A DNA stretch of 64,000 nt from NCBI RefSeq assembly GCF_963259705.1, contig NC_081844.1, positions 15,361,715 to 15,425,714 of the forward strand, written 5' to 3'. Both the position numbers and the translations under genes were made by a program. This DNA comes from Myotis daubentonii (taxonomy: Eukaryota; Chordata; Mammalia; Chiroptera; Vespertilionidae). The notes under the pieces were generated by a model. That model saw only the letters and a list, made by a program, of their open reading frames with translations, made no database searches and was not told where the DNA came from. The stretch's first letter is position 1. Every line of letters begins with the position of its first letter. Shown in pieces: positions 22,982-34,140 of the stretch.

Positions 22982-23456
22982 TCCTATATAATAAAAGTGT
23001 AATATGCAAATTGACCCTAACAGCAGAATGACTGGGAATGACTGGTCACTATGACACACACTGACCACCACGGGGCAGATGCTCAATGCAGGAGCTGCCT
23101 CCTGGTGGTCAGTGTGCTCCCACAGGGGGAGCTCTGCTCAGCCACAAGCCAGGCTGATGGGTGCCAGCACAGCAGTGGTGGCGGGAGCCTCTCCTGTCTC
23201 CTCAGCAGCACTAAGGATGTCTGACTGCAGCTTAGGTCTGCTCCCTGCTGGTAAGTGGACATCCCCCGAGGGCTGCCGGGCTGCCAGAGGGGTGTCAAAC
23301 TGCCAGCTTAGGCCCGATCCCCCAGGGAGCGGGCCTAAGCCAGCAGGTGGACATTCTCCGAGGGGTCCCAGACTGCAAGAGGGCATAGGCCGGGCTGAGG
23401 GACACCCCTTCCCCACCCCCCCCGAGTGCACAAATTTTTGTGCACCGGGCCTCTAG
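22982..23456 (+). mobile_element. Second Helitron abutting the first head-to-tail
   Basis: TCCTATATAATAAAAGTG begins immediately after the preceding CTAG, and the element ends in its own hairpin and CTAG at 23453-23456 before host TATG. It contains the GACCACC-GGGGCAGATGCTC segment also seen at 46400. Confidence 0.88.
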
Positions 23457-23515
23457 TATGTTGATAATTGTTATATGTTCATGTTATATGTTCATTAGTA
23501 TAGCCACCTCTGGAC

Positions 23516-24207
23516 ACAGAAACCAGAACAGGAACTTCAGGGCTGCACCAGACTAAACGAAAAGAAGCCATTCTAGGATAACTTGTGCCGGGACTGGCCA
23601 GCAGACCTTGAGTGATGGATGAATAGATTACTCTGACACACATTTATGTGAAAGAGAGGCTAAGGGGCTGGTTGGCAGGAGGCACCAAAACAGCTTCGAT
23701 TGCTTGTCACCTTAGGCTTTTATTGTAACAACAGCTTGAACTAAAATTAACCTCTAGATATAATCAGCAGGGTAAGTATCCTTGAGAAAGCACATGCATC
23801 TACAAGGTCATGTCTAAAAGATTAAACATGTGACAGCAAAACACCCGGGGGCTCGGACTTGTTTGGAAAAATCAAGGCAGGGGCTGCTGCCTTTGGCAAG
23901 GTCGCCCTAAGAGGCCCCTAACCTTTCAGAGAATCCTCCTTACAGACTTTCTAACCAAGTCCTGTGCTTCCCCACAAACTTGTACATTAATCTCACTATT
24001 TTTACTCCCACCTTAACTGGCATAATGGCTTTGTTCCTTAAAAAGCTTGCCTAGTCAGAAGTCTCAGTGTTACCTGCAGATCATTTGAGGTACTTTTTAC
24101 ACTTGGAAGTATTTTCCTGCATTCTGCTGTTTTCCTGAAAGTATGGACTCTGAAGGGCCAGGGGAAACACAGTGTGTCTCATCATTCGGGAATACTTCAG
24201 TGCTGTA
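23516..24207. other. Non-coding, possible minus-strand LTR
   Basis: TTTTATTGTAACAA near 23730 may be the reverse of a polyadenylation signal. No ends were found. Confidence 0.3.
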
Positions 24208-24409
24208 CAGGGGTCCTCAAACTTTTTAAACGGGGCCAGTTCACTGTCCCTCAGACCATTGGAGGGCCGGACTATAGTTTAAAAAAAAACTATGAACAGA
24301 TTCCTATGCACACTGCACATATCTTATTTTGAAGTAAAAAAACAAAACGGGAACAAATACAATATTTGTATTTGCATGTGGCCCGCGGGCCGTAGTTTGA
24401 GGACCCCTG
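24208..24409. mobile_element. hAT miniature element
   Basis: Terminal inverted repeats CAGGGGTCCTCAAACT and AGTTTGAGGACCCCTG, with an internal GCCCGCGGGC palindrome and no coding capacity. The flanks share GCTGTA. The ends resemble hAT families known for horizontal spread among tetrapods; the exact family name is uncertain. Confidence 0.8.
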
Positions 24410-24599
24410 GCTGTAGAAGTACTGAATGCAGGAGAGATGGTTCCAGCTCAGAGCCTCACCCCTCAACAAAAGCACTTGGTTCATCCTCAGAAATTCACAT
24501 TTCTCACTGCTTCTGACAGCGTGGTAGTCCTGACCCCCAAGGCTCTCCTCTGTGGTCCTATCAATCCCAGGGCCCACCTCCCAGCCAGTCCCTCACCCA

Positions 24600-25500
24600 G
24601 CCAGTCCCTCACCCTCCTTGACACCACAGGACACCCCAGCAAAATGCTCTTCTGCAGGAGCAAAGGACAGATACATAGTCTTACCCTGAGCCACTGTGGA
24701 AGCAGAATTTCTTCTTACTGATTCTTTCAAATATGCAAGTACTTTAGTGCCATTGTGAAGCACGAGGTTGGCCTCACTCAGATCAATTTTCATTTCCAAT
24801 GATAAGGTCTCATTTTGTGAATTTACATGTACATCAACCACAGGTTTATTCACCCAGGAAAGTGCATCTGGTAGGTGAGGGCTCTCCTGTGTTCAAAGGC
24901 TACACAGTACCTTGTCCGAGTCCTCTCCCTGCACTTTTGTGAGGCAGGTACCCAGAGTCCCTCTTCTACCCCATGCTGTGTTCTCTGATGCAGGGAGCCT
25001 AAGGACATGCCTGTCTCAGTCTGTGGAAGGTCTTCAATTGATCTCAATATGAATCTATTTGAGAATGACTCAGCAGTGACAAGCCACTCATAAAGATTGA
25101 GGTCAACTTTACTTATGGATCCAATATTTACAAAGCCCTCCCAGGAAAGCCAGCCTGGAAGGAACCTGGCGTACAAGATCCCAGCCCTAGGTGGTCAGGA
25201 AGGTCACTTGCTGGCAGGTCAGGAACCTCAGCAAATTTTGGAGTGGACGTTGAGCGTCATGGAAGACGCAATACATAGAGGTAGGGGAAGTTTAGGCCAA
25301 GTAGAAGATGAGCAGCGTGCAGGTCAGCCCCTTGCAGAAGACCACATAGGAGTAGGTGGTGGCCAGGCACGAGAGCCAGACAGCCATACCCTACAGATCC
25401 ACCACCATGTAGACTCCATCCCGCCACCCACCTGCCAGGCACCCATGGGCCACAAACACAGCCTCCTGGTGCTCTGAAGTCTGCACATAACCTCTCTAGG
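24600..25500 (-). pseudogene. Unidentified membrane-protein-like gene fragment, includes one splice-bounded exon candidate
   Basis: On the minus strand, 24685-24886 reads as an open exon-like block. A possible acceptor (CACAG) lies before GAGAGCCC and a good donor (CAG then GTAAGA, 24680-24684) after it. It has two N-glycosylation sequons (NET, NGT) within VDVHVNSQNETLSLEM and LVLHNGTKVLAYLKESVRR. Upstream, 25330-25480 reads as a hydrophobic membrane-like run (MAVWLSCLATTYSYVVF) with in-frame stops. Around 25020-25150, VDLNLYEWLVTAESFSNRF is open in another frame. This suggests a degraded multi-pass glycoprotein gene. The parent was not recognised, and the high-quality donor leaves open that the lower block is a real exon. 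Confidence 0.4.
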
Positions 25501-25501
25501 G

Positions 25502-26000
25502 CAGGGGTGAGCAACCTTTTTGTGAGTGCATGCCAAAACCAGCAAAATCTCTGACTCAAAATTCTTCTGCGTGCCAACCCTAATTTTTGAGAACATGTTA
25601 CGCCTACTTGATATCTCTTAAGGTGTACGTATATGAAGAACCTTGAAGAAATAATACAATTCATTCGAGCGACAAAAACACAGTATATGATGATGAAAAA
25701 TACATTTATTTTTTAATGTATACATGTACACTGATAGTCTGACATAAAACTTTATGACTCCATTTGATATTATCAGTGGGACTTTTGCTGCTGCTTCACC
25801 GATGACAGAAATTTTACATCAGGTTTATATTTCGTGACCTTCAGAGATATGCACAAGCTACTGCTTTCATCCGTCAGGCTACTCCTATTATGAGACTTAA
25901 CAAAATTCATCACTGAGAACAAAGATTCACAGTGTATGTGGATGAAACCAAAACACTGGTCGGATCTAGGAAAGCAGGGAGAGTTAAGGCAGAGGCATAG
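25502..26000 (-). pseudogene. hAT transposon remnant with transposase C-terminal fragment
   Basis: CAGGGGTGAGCAACC at 25502 resembles a hAT terminal repeat. On the minus strand, about 25770-25940 gives SLFSVMNFVKSHNRSSLTD, typical of the hATC dimerisation region at the C-terminus of hAT transposases (ZBED5/GTF2IRD2-like group). The rest of the transposase and the other terminus were not found, so the element is dead. Confidence 0.6.
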
Positions 26001-26189
26001 AAATTGCTCTTCCCCTCTCTCGTCAATCCACGTCTATGGTCTTTAAGATAACTTGGGCCTCCGCAAGGACCATTGGCCACTGAGCTCGCCGAAGGAGTGA
26101 CGAGGCAGTGGCCAGGCTGGGTCACATGTGGGAAGCACCTCCGAGGTTATATACTTTTAAAAGTAAAAGGAGATCAGTGATGATTAAAA

Positions 26190-26344
26190 GAGAGAGAGAG
26201 AGTGAGGGAGAGAGAGAGATGTGTTTTTCCACGTATTTATACATTCATTGGCTGCTTTTACATGTACCCCCATGAGGGAATGGAACCTGCAACCTTGGCA
26301 TATTGGGACCGTGTTCCAACCAACTGAGCTACCTGGCCAGGGCA
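26190..26344 (-). mobile_element. tRNA-derived SINE, divergent
   Basis: On the minus strand it begins CCCTGGCCAGGTAGCTCAGT. A body and an AG-rich tail (26190-26219) follow. Shorter and differently headed than the Ves copies. Confidence 0.7.
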
Positions 26345-26859
26345 TCAACTTTAACTTACTCAGTCTTCTCATCTGAGACCATTCAGCTTTTGCTGGATCC
26401 TGTAACTATGGTGGAGAAGGTCCTTGAATGTAAATCAGGAGTCCTGGATTCTAATATGATTAAACATCATACAGCTGTGTGAACTGCGGCTGCCACCTCC
26501 CCTCTTGGGTCTCTATGGAAAAGGACAGAAACTCTCATACTGCAGAACTCAACAGCTGTGCCACTGTTTATTCATATATGCAGTAAACTGCTCACTTGAG
26601 GATTCCACTTCAGCTTTGACAACTGTATACTCATATGTAATCATTACCCAATCAGAACAGAAAGTTTCCACCACCCCAGGAAATCCCCTTTGCCCCTTCT
26701 AGTCAATTCCCATTCATCCCTATAAGAGATAGTCACTTCCTCACCGGCTTTTAATAAAACTCAACAGAGGAAAATATATATGTATGTGTGTATATATATA
26801 TAGGCGCCTTGGAAAATGTAAATTAAGGTCTTATCCAAGAATATGAAGGTGTTGTGACT

Positions 26860-26965
26860 AACTATAATGTACCATATTAGTAGTCTAAATAAAACATCAT
26901 ATAGTCCCAATGAAACTGAAAAGGCATTTAGCAAAAGTAAATACCTATTCTCATCATTTCCCATC
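26860..26965 (+). mobile_element. L1 ORF2 fragment
   Basis: ACCATATTAGTAGTCTAAAT and CTGAAAAGGCATTTAGCAAA correspond to L1 RT-domain text. Small and diverged. Confidence 0.55.
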
Positions 26966-27089
26966 CCACCCTCATTTTAAACAAGAAGTTTATTTTAAAT
27001 AACAAGATGCTTGACTTGAAGGGAAGACTATCTAGGTTTTATTTCTTTTAGAGTAATTTATTCCTATTAAAAGACAGATTATCCTACAT

Positions 27090-27850
27090 ATAAGCTACAT
27101 ACAAAAAAGTTGTAACATTGTCCCTAGTTTATAATGATAAATGAAAAAACATAACTTGCTGGAATATAAAGATAAGTGTTGAATGAGTATGCAACTAATA
27201 GAGAAAGGGGCATTTCCACAGAACCAGTATTTTTCCCCACCCCATCTCTATTTGATGTTGATCAGAACATACCATTGTCCACTTAGTTAAAAAAATGAAA
27301 ATGCTGTGCACATACATCAGTTATTTTATGTATAGGAAAGGGGGGAAAGGGGGAAGATGAAAAAATAGAGAGAACTTGACTGTAGCAGTCAGAACGTGGT
27401 GAAACAAAATTGTGGTTTTCTAATTGAGAATGTCTTGTTCTGAAGGATCAGAGTTCCAGAGTAAAGTAGGAGTTCCCTTTTCACCTGACACTTCCTGTCT
27501 GCTGCTGGAACATGATCAATTCTATCTTCATCCTCCATTTCCAACAGTACAGATGTGTCTGTTTCACTGAATGGTTACCTGTCAAATTGGAATCTGATCT
27601 GCCTCATTGACAAACCCTGCCATTCACAACAGGTTTTCATTAGTTTACTAAGTGGTGTCTTGCATGGCACCACAGAACCATCCTTCTCTGCCACCTTCAA
27701 ATTAATATGATAGATCTCAGTTTTGACTCCTTCCTTGGACTTTTGTTGGCCATGGCAAGTGCTAGAGTCTCCTTGACTGTCACTTCACAAAAAAGGTACC
27801 AGATCCACACCAATCAAGCACAGTAGCAGCACCAGGAATGGCAGAAGAAA
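27090..27850 (-). pseudogene. SUMO2P: SUMO2 processed pseudogene
   Basis: Minus strand, start codon at 27751-27753. The translation contains [37 protein letters not shown] and LEMEDED, the ordered blocks of SUMO2, a ubiquitin-like modifier that is conjugated to lysines. Beyond the stop the text follows the SUMO2 3' UTR (for example TCTCAATTAGAAAACCACAA and ATATTCCAGCAAGTTATGTT), and there are no introns, so this is a retrocopy. An internal deletion around 27660 removes the QFKIKRH segment. A stop follows FQFD, and frameshifts disrupt the diglycine end. No functional modifier is expected. SUMO2 rather than SUMO3 is preferred from the ATGGCC start and the 3' UTR match. Confidence 0.88.
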
Positions 27851-28012
27851 GAGGTGGCAACACTTATTCTTAAAACAGATCAGAATAGGGGGATGAATAT
27901 ATCATGATAAAATTTTCTGTTGAAAAACAAGAGCCAATGTCATTAGTAATGGTGAAAGGCCTTTAGGCCTTCCCAATGAAACCAAATCAAAACCAAAATG
28001 CCTACCTTCTCA

Positions 28013-28080
28013 AACCATCATTGAACATAGTACTGAAAGTTCTAGCATATGCAATAAGACATGAAACAAAAATAAAAAGC
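28013..28080 (+). mobile_element. Short L1 ORF2 fragment flanking HAL1
   Basis: AACATAGTACTGAAAGTTCT and GCAATAAGACATGAAACAAA match the L1 text also seen at 39708 onward. Confidence 0.5.
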
Positions 28081-28083
28081 AAC

Positions 28084-30780
28084 TTCCTTCCAGTCAAGGT
28101 GGCAGTGTAGGTAAATGTGGTACTCGAATCCTCCCACAACCACATCAAAATTACAACTAAACTACAGAACCACCATCATTCAGAACCACCTGAAAACTGG
28201 CTGAATAGAAGTTCTAGAACGAGGACATTAAAGAAGCCACCTTAAGACTGGTAGGAGAAGTGCAAATGCTGAACAGGTTGGTCCCACACCCAAGTGTGGG
28301 GGATAAAAATTGGGAGGGATTTATCAGCTGCTGAGGTTCCCCATGAGGAGCCATCAACCTGGCTACACTGTTTGCTCTGCCTTGGTGATTCCCTGAGGAT
28401 CCACTCCACCCAACTTTTGGGTCCACCCGAACTCCTCTTTCCAGTGGCTTTTCCATATGAATGGCCTGTCTTGGCTCATGCTTCGGATTTTTCCTAAAAT
28501 TTCCCAAGTAAGCAGCATCTGGCCTCAGTAAGCCCTGTACTTCTTGCTAAGTGGCCCCACGTCTGGCACTAGTGGCAGCCCACTATGGTTCACAGGTTGA
28601 TCTTACCTGGTCACCTCCAAACCCAGCACAAGTAGCAACCATCTGTAGACTACTTTGTAGCTCATGCTGGGTGGCTGTGGGCAGAACACATGTGGCAGTT
28701 GACCTGGGTCTGCACCTCTCAGGAGGCCTCAGAGTCAGCACATCCAGTGGACAGCTTCAGACTATTTCAAAGCACCACTACCTAACCACCTCCACAAGCA
28801 ACACACTCAAGGAGCAGACTCAGTGGGCACCAGAGCCCCACTGAAGTAAGTCCTGCTCTGTGGGGTGAGCCCCTGCATAGTTGATTCTCCACAGTAGTTG
28901 GAGATCAGTGGTCTGTGATCCCAATCTTTGCAGTCAATTGGCTTTGGGGTAAATCAGTCCCATTGACATACCCACAGCAATCAAGACTCAATTACAAGAA
29001 GCAGGTGTACAGAGCTCACACAGGTGTTGCACCTCAAGTGCCCAGCTTGTGTGATCAGGGAGGCTGTGCCACTGGCTGTGCATTAGGCCACTCTACCAAG
29101 CCTGGCTCTACCTAAGACATAGAAACAAACACAGGGAGGCTGCCAAAATGAAGAGATAAACATGTTCCAAATGAAAGAACAGAACAAAGCTCCAGAAAAA
29201 GGATTAAACAAAATGGAGACAAGCAATCTACTAGATGCACAGTTCAAAACATGGCACATGTAAGGATGCACAATTAACTTAGGTGAAGAGTAGGTGAACT
29301 TAGTGAGAACTTCAACAAAGAGATAGGAAACATAAAAACAGGTAGAAAACATAAAAGAGAACCAGTCAGAAATGAAGGCTACACTAACTGAAATGGAGAA
29401 TGATTTATAGGGAATCAACAGTGGAGCTGATGAAGCTGAGGATGAAGTCAGAGGTTTGGAAGATAAGAAAGCAAAACATACCCAATCAGAACAGCAAAAA
29501 GAAAGAAGAATCCAAAATAATGAGAATAGTGTAAGGAGCCTCTGGGACAACTTCAGGCATACCAACATTTGCATCATGGGGATGCTGGAAGAAGAGAGAG
29601 AGCAAGTAACTGAAAACCTATTTAAAAAATAACAGTGAAGGAAAATTCCCCTTACCTGGTGAAAGAAATAGGCATACAAGTCCAGGAAGCATAGAGAGTC
29701 CCAAATAAGATGAACCCAAAGAAGGCAGGTCAAAGACAAAGATCATCTTAAAAGTAGCCAGAAAAAAGCAGTTAGTTACCTACAAGGGAGCTCACATACG
29801 ACTGTCAATTGATTTCTCAACAGAAACTTTGCAGGCCAGAGGGATTTTTAAGAAATATTCAGTGATGAAAAGCAAGGACCTACAACTAAGATTACTCTAC
29901 CCAGCAAAGCTATCATTTAGAATTGAAGGACAAAGAGCTTCCCACACAGAAAACGTTAAAAGAGTTCATCATCAAGCCATCTATACTAATAAAAGGGTAA
30001 TATGCTAATTAGACTGGGTCGACTGGACATCTTTCAGTCATCCTGCCTTCCTTCCAGACAAAGCCACAGTGTCAGGGAATGAGGAAGAAGTGGTTAGGGG
30101 TGATCAGGCGAGGGCGGTTAGGGGCAATCAGGCAGGCAGGCAGAGGGGTTAGGGGCGATCAGGCAGGCAGGCAGGTGAGTGGTTAGGAGCCAGCAGTCCC
30201 AGCTGTGAGAGGGTTGTTCCATTGCCAGTTGGATCGGGCCTAAACCAGCAGTCGGACATCCCCCGAGGGATCCCAGATTGGAGAGGGTGCAGGCGGTGCT
30301 GAGGGACACCCCCTGCCATGCATGAATTTCATGCACTGGGCCTCTAGTTATTAAATGAAATGTTAAAGGATCTTCTTTAAGCAGCAGAAGAAAAAGAAAA
30401 GATAAAAATATGAACAATAAAATGTCAATAAATACATATGTATCAACTACTGAATCTAAAAACCAAATAAATGAACAAGTAGTATTGAAACAGACTCATA
30501 GATACAGAGAACGTTTTGATAGTTGCCAGATGGGAGAGGGGTTGGGAAGATGAGGGAAAGGATCATGGGATTAAGGAGTACAAATTGTTACAGAATAGTC
30601 ATGGGATGTAAAGTATAGATTAGGGAATATAGTCAATAATATTCTAATAACTATGTATGGTGTAAGATTTATTGGGATGATGATTTAATAAATTATATAA
30701 TGACTAATCCCTGGGCTGTATACCTGAAACTAACATCATAATGTATGTCAACTGTAATTGAAAAATAAAAAAATGATTAT
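28084..30780 (+). mobile_element. Old HAL1 element, interrupted by a Helitron
   Basis: 5' end CCAGTCAAGGTGGCAGTGTAG is the L1-type start. 5' UTR homologous to the copies at 2048 and 37095 runs to about 29150, then ORF1 remnants (about 29390-29980). A Helitron splits the element at 29980-30347. After it, the ORF1 end and a 3' UTR finish near 30780 with A-rich sequence. No ORF2 lies between. It is more diverged than the other two and has no open ORF1. Confidence 0.75.
29980..30347 (+). mobile_element. Helitron inserted in HAL1
   Basis: TCTATACTAATAAAAGGG follows host A, and the end GGGCCTCTAG precedes host T. The 3' hairpin is ATGCATGAATTTCATGCA, a variant of the GTGCAC hairpin. Short internal repeats of GGGGCGATCAGGCAGGCAGG lie at 30100-30175. 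Confidence 0.88.
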
Positions 30781-30869
30781 AAATAAATAATATTTAAGAT
30801 ATTTCATAAAATGCAGAATCTGCATTTAAGAAGATCGCAGACTAAAAACAAACAAACAAAAAACCCAAA

Positions 30870-31304
30870 GCCCTAGCTGGTTTGGCTCAGTGGATAGAGC
30901 ATTGGCCTGTGGACTAAAGCAGGGGTGGGCAAACTTTTTGACTCGAGAGCCACAATGGGTTCTTAAACTGGACCGGAGGGCCGGAACAAAAGCATGGATG
31001 GAGTGTTTGTGTGAACTAATATAAATTCAAAGTAAACATCATTACATAAAAGGGTACGGTCTTTTTTTTTTTTTAGTTTTATTCATTTCAAACGGGCCGA
31101 ATCCGGCCCGCGGGCCGTAGTTTGCCCATGGCTGGACTAAAGTGTCCCAGGTTGATTCTGGTTAAAGGCACATTACTGGATTTTGGGCCCGATCCTCAAT
31201 GGAGGTGTGCAGGAGGCAGCCAGTCAATGATTCTCTTTCATCATTGTTTCTGTACTCTCTTTCCCTCTCCCTTCCTCTCTGAAATTAATAATAATAATAA
31301 AAGA
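30870..31304 (+). mobile_element. Ves-type SINE split by a hAT element
   Basis: Head AAGCCCTAGCTGGTTTGGCT ends at TGTGGACTAAAG. The body resumes at 31143 with TGTCCCAGGTTGATTCTGG, then CT-rich sequence and a (TAA)n tail. Flanks TCGCAGACTAA and TCCCAGACTAA may be the SINE duplication. Confidence 0.88.
30920..31134. mobile_element. hAT miniature element nested in SINE
   Basis: Ends CAGGGGTGGGCAAAC and GTTTGCCCATGGCTG. Exact 8-bp duplication GACTAAAG (30912-30919, 31135-31142), diagnostic for hAT. Internal CCCGCGGGCC palindrome and a T12 tract. Confidence 0.92.
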
Positions 31305-32020
31305 GGGTCCCAGACTAACTGCAATGTGGCCTCTAAAACAGAAAAAAAATTAGAGAAAAATGGGTGGAATAGCATTAATAATAATAGTAATAATAATAGT
31401 AGTAAAATAACAACAATAAAGGAAAACTAATTATATTGATGTTAATATCTTAGTTTTGGCAATGTTCCATGACTATTATGTAAGATGTTAATATTAGCAG
31501 GAGCTAGGTGAAGAGTATAGGTGAATCCTCTGTACTGTCTTTTCAACTGTTTAAAATTTTAAATTACTACAAAATTAAAAAATATTTGAAAAATAAACTA
31601 AAAGGCAAGACTCTTGGAAGGGAGATAGTAAAATAATCACAATTTTTTCCTCTAATATGATTGCATAGTTTAAAAATCCTAAGGTTTAAACTACAATAAA
31701 TAAAATAAATTTATGTCTGGATAATTAGAAACCCTTAGCAGAAACAGCCAGTTAAAAATGCATTTACTAGAGGATCTAATTCATCAGGGTTACAGTACAA
31801 AGAATTCACCTTGATAAGAAATAGAAATAATTTATTTGAAGAAAAATCACACCTTTTAATTGAATTGTAATAAAATGCTTGGATTGATATCTTCTTTGAT
31901 AAGAAAAATATTGAAAAAAAACCTCTCAATTCTTCCTATCTGTTTGATAGTAATGAAACTGCTCCTCATTGGTACTGTTGTGCAAAGACCTTTGCTCTTG
32001 TTAATCTAAATGTAAGATTC
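31305..32020. other. AT-rich non-coding stretch
   Basis: A (TAA)n-like tract at 31370-31420, otherwise no classifiable feature. Confidence 0.4.
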
Positions 32021-32028
32021 TCCTAGAA

Positions 32029-32264
32029 CAGTGATGGTGAACCTATGACACACGTGTCAAAGGTGACATGCGAACTCATTTTTTTTTGTTGACTTTTCTT
32101 TGTTAAATGGCATTTAAATATATAAAATAAATATCAAAAATATAAATCTTTGTTTTACTATGGTTGCAAATACCAAAAAATTTCTGTATGTGACATGGCA
32201 CCAGAGTTAAGTTAGGGTTTTTCAAAATGCTGACACGCTGAGCTCAAAAGGCTCACCATCAGTG
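32029..32264. mobile_element. hAT miniature element with perfect TSD
   Basis: CAGTGATGGTGAACCTATGA at the left, GGCTCACCATCAGTG at the right, flanked by TCCTAGAA (32021-32028, 32265-32272). Matches the abundant non-autonomous hATs of vesper bats. Confidence 0.93.
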
Positions 32265-32356
32265 TCCTAGAACAATATCAGATAGAAGCATGGTGGGAGA
32301 GGGGTTCTTATAGGAACACCCAGGAAGTGGAGAATGGACAAAAGGGATGAACTTTC

Positions 32357-33439
32357 CCTCTTGGCCACACCTGACTTGTACCAGGTAGACAATCCTTTTC
32401 GTGCTGCAACAGACAGGAATTGAGGGATTTGGAAAATCCAGAGCTGGCTTTTTTTATTGCCACCTCCCTGACCAGCTACCTTACATGGAGAGCCACAGCC
32501 TGAGGACCTGCTGTCGGGGCATCTGGATGGAGCAGGGCAGCTCTGTCCTCACAGGCAAAGGGAGCTCTCAGTATTCCCAGTGACAGTGGGTAGCATTCAG
32601 GACCCTCCATGGCACCGTGTGCATGTTCTGAGCAACAGAATTAATGTGATCCTTCTTTCATTCATTCACTTGAACAGCCAACATTTACCAAGCACATGGT
32701 TTGTCAGGCACTAGGCAAGATTCTTTCCTTGGAACCTTGAATAAAGAAATGAAACAAGGTGGGACCCCTCCCACACAGAGGCGATAGTGTTCTATGCAAA
32801 AGTGTGCAGCCTGGGCTCCATTGTCTGGGTGAGCTTTTCAGTGACTTACCACAGTGGAGAGAAAAAGCAGAATCTAGAATAAGAAGAGCTGGAGTTTGAT
32901 TATTGAACGGTAGGAATCTCACCTGAGCAAGTGTCATTATCTTTCAGGGCCTCAGCTTTCTGAATCTGCAATAATGGGCTGCTAATACCTCCTCACAGAA
33001 CTGGCAGAGGCATCCAATAAGACAGTGGATGTAAAGCATCTACATCAGGGTCAGGTAAATATTAGGTGTCCAGTAATATTCCTTACTGGATTCCTTACGT
33101 CTACGGCGAGTACTATTTGCCGTCATCATACCTTTAGTCATGGATATTTTGAACATGCCTAAGAATCATGCACACGGTGCCATGGAGGGTCCTGAATGCT
33201 ACCCATTGTCACTGGGAATACTGAGAGCTCCCTTTGCCCATCTGCTCCATCCAGATGCCCCAACAGCAGGTCCTCAGGCTGTGGCTCTTCATGTAAGATA
33301 GCTAGCTGGTCAGGGAGGTGGCAATAAAAGAGCCAACTCTGGATTTTCCAAATCCCTCAATTCCTGTGTGTTGCAGCATCATTGTACAAGATAAGGCGAA
33401 AGGATTTCTACCTGGTACAAGTCAGGTGTGGCCAAGAGG
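32357..33439. repeat. Large inverted repeat, arms about 276 bp, 530-bp spacer
   Basis: Left arm 32357-32632 and right arm 33161-33439 are reverse complements with few differences. Shared landmarks include GGAATTGAGGGATTTGGAAA, CTGAGGACCTGCTGT and GGACCCTCCATGGCACCG. The spacer carries MIR-like text (about 32890-33085: CAGGGCCTCAGCTTTCTGAA and ACATCAGGGTCAGGTAAATA). No transposon termini are evident, so an inverted duplication is favoured. Confidence 0.88.
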
Positions 33440-33909
33440 AAAAGGCTCTGGGCAGCCCTCCTTAACCCTCCTTTGGGCAGCCAGGTTCCCAGGAAAGAGA
33501 GAGCTCAGAATTAGCCATTCAATGATCAAAGACTTTTCTTGGACAGGATGAAAAAAGTTGGGGGAACTTCGAATATAAGTAATGTCAAATGTCTCACTTT
33601 TTGTGCATGGCAAATATTTAAATACAAATGGCCTAAAACAGGAAGCAGCAGAAGAAAATAGATTCAGAGTAAAACACAAGCAGGAAGTTGACAATTCTGG
33701 CAATCTTGCCTAGCCCTTGCCTCCCATTTGCAGCCCCCAACTCGGGCAACCTTCATCAAGGGCCTTCATAATTAGAAATAACAGCCACTTGGGAAGCCTA
33801 AATGGATCTAGTGATGAAAAAACACATTGGGACAAACATGTCTCCATAAGATCAAGATTTATAAAAAAAAATTATTGAGAACACTCTTTGTATTAAAAAC
33901 CAAAAAGAG
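33440..33909. other. Non-coding spacer before the duplication
   Basis: No exon or repeat recognised. This sequence is not repeated to the left of unit B. Confidence 0.45.
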
Positions 33910-34140
33910 AGCCCTGCCCAGTTTTCTCAGTGGTTAGAGCATTGGCCCACACACCAAAGGGTCGAAGGTTTGATTCCCAATCAAAGGCATGTACCTCAGT
34001 TATGGGCTTGATCCCTGGCCAGGGCAGGGGCACATGCGGGAGGCAACTAATCAATGTTTCTCCTTTCTCTCCCTCTCTCTCTCTACACCTCCCTTCCACT
34101 CTATCTAAAAGCAATGGAAAAATATTCTTGGGTTTACGAC
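33910..34140 (+). mobile_element. Ves-type SINE at left edge of unit A
   Basis: Head GCCCTGCCCAGTTTTCTCAG, CT-rich body, then CACTCTATCTAAAAGCAATG and an A-rich end. The flanks AACCAAAAAGAGA (left) and AAACAAAAAGACAT (right) plausibly form its target duplication, implying an undisturbed original insertion. Only the last part of this SINE is shared with the unit B edge. Confidence 0.85.
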
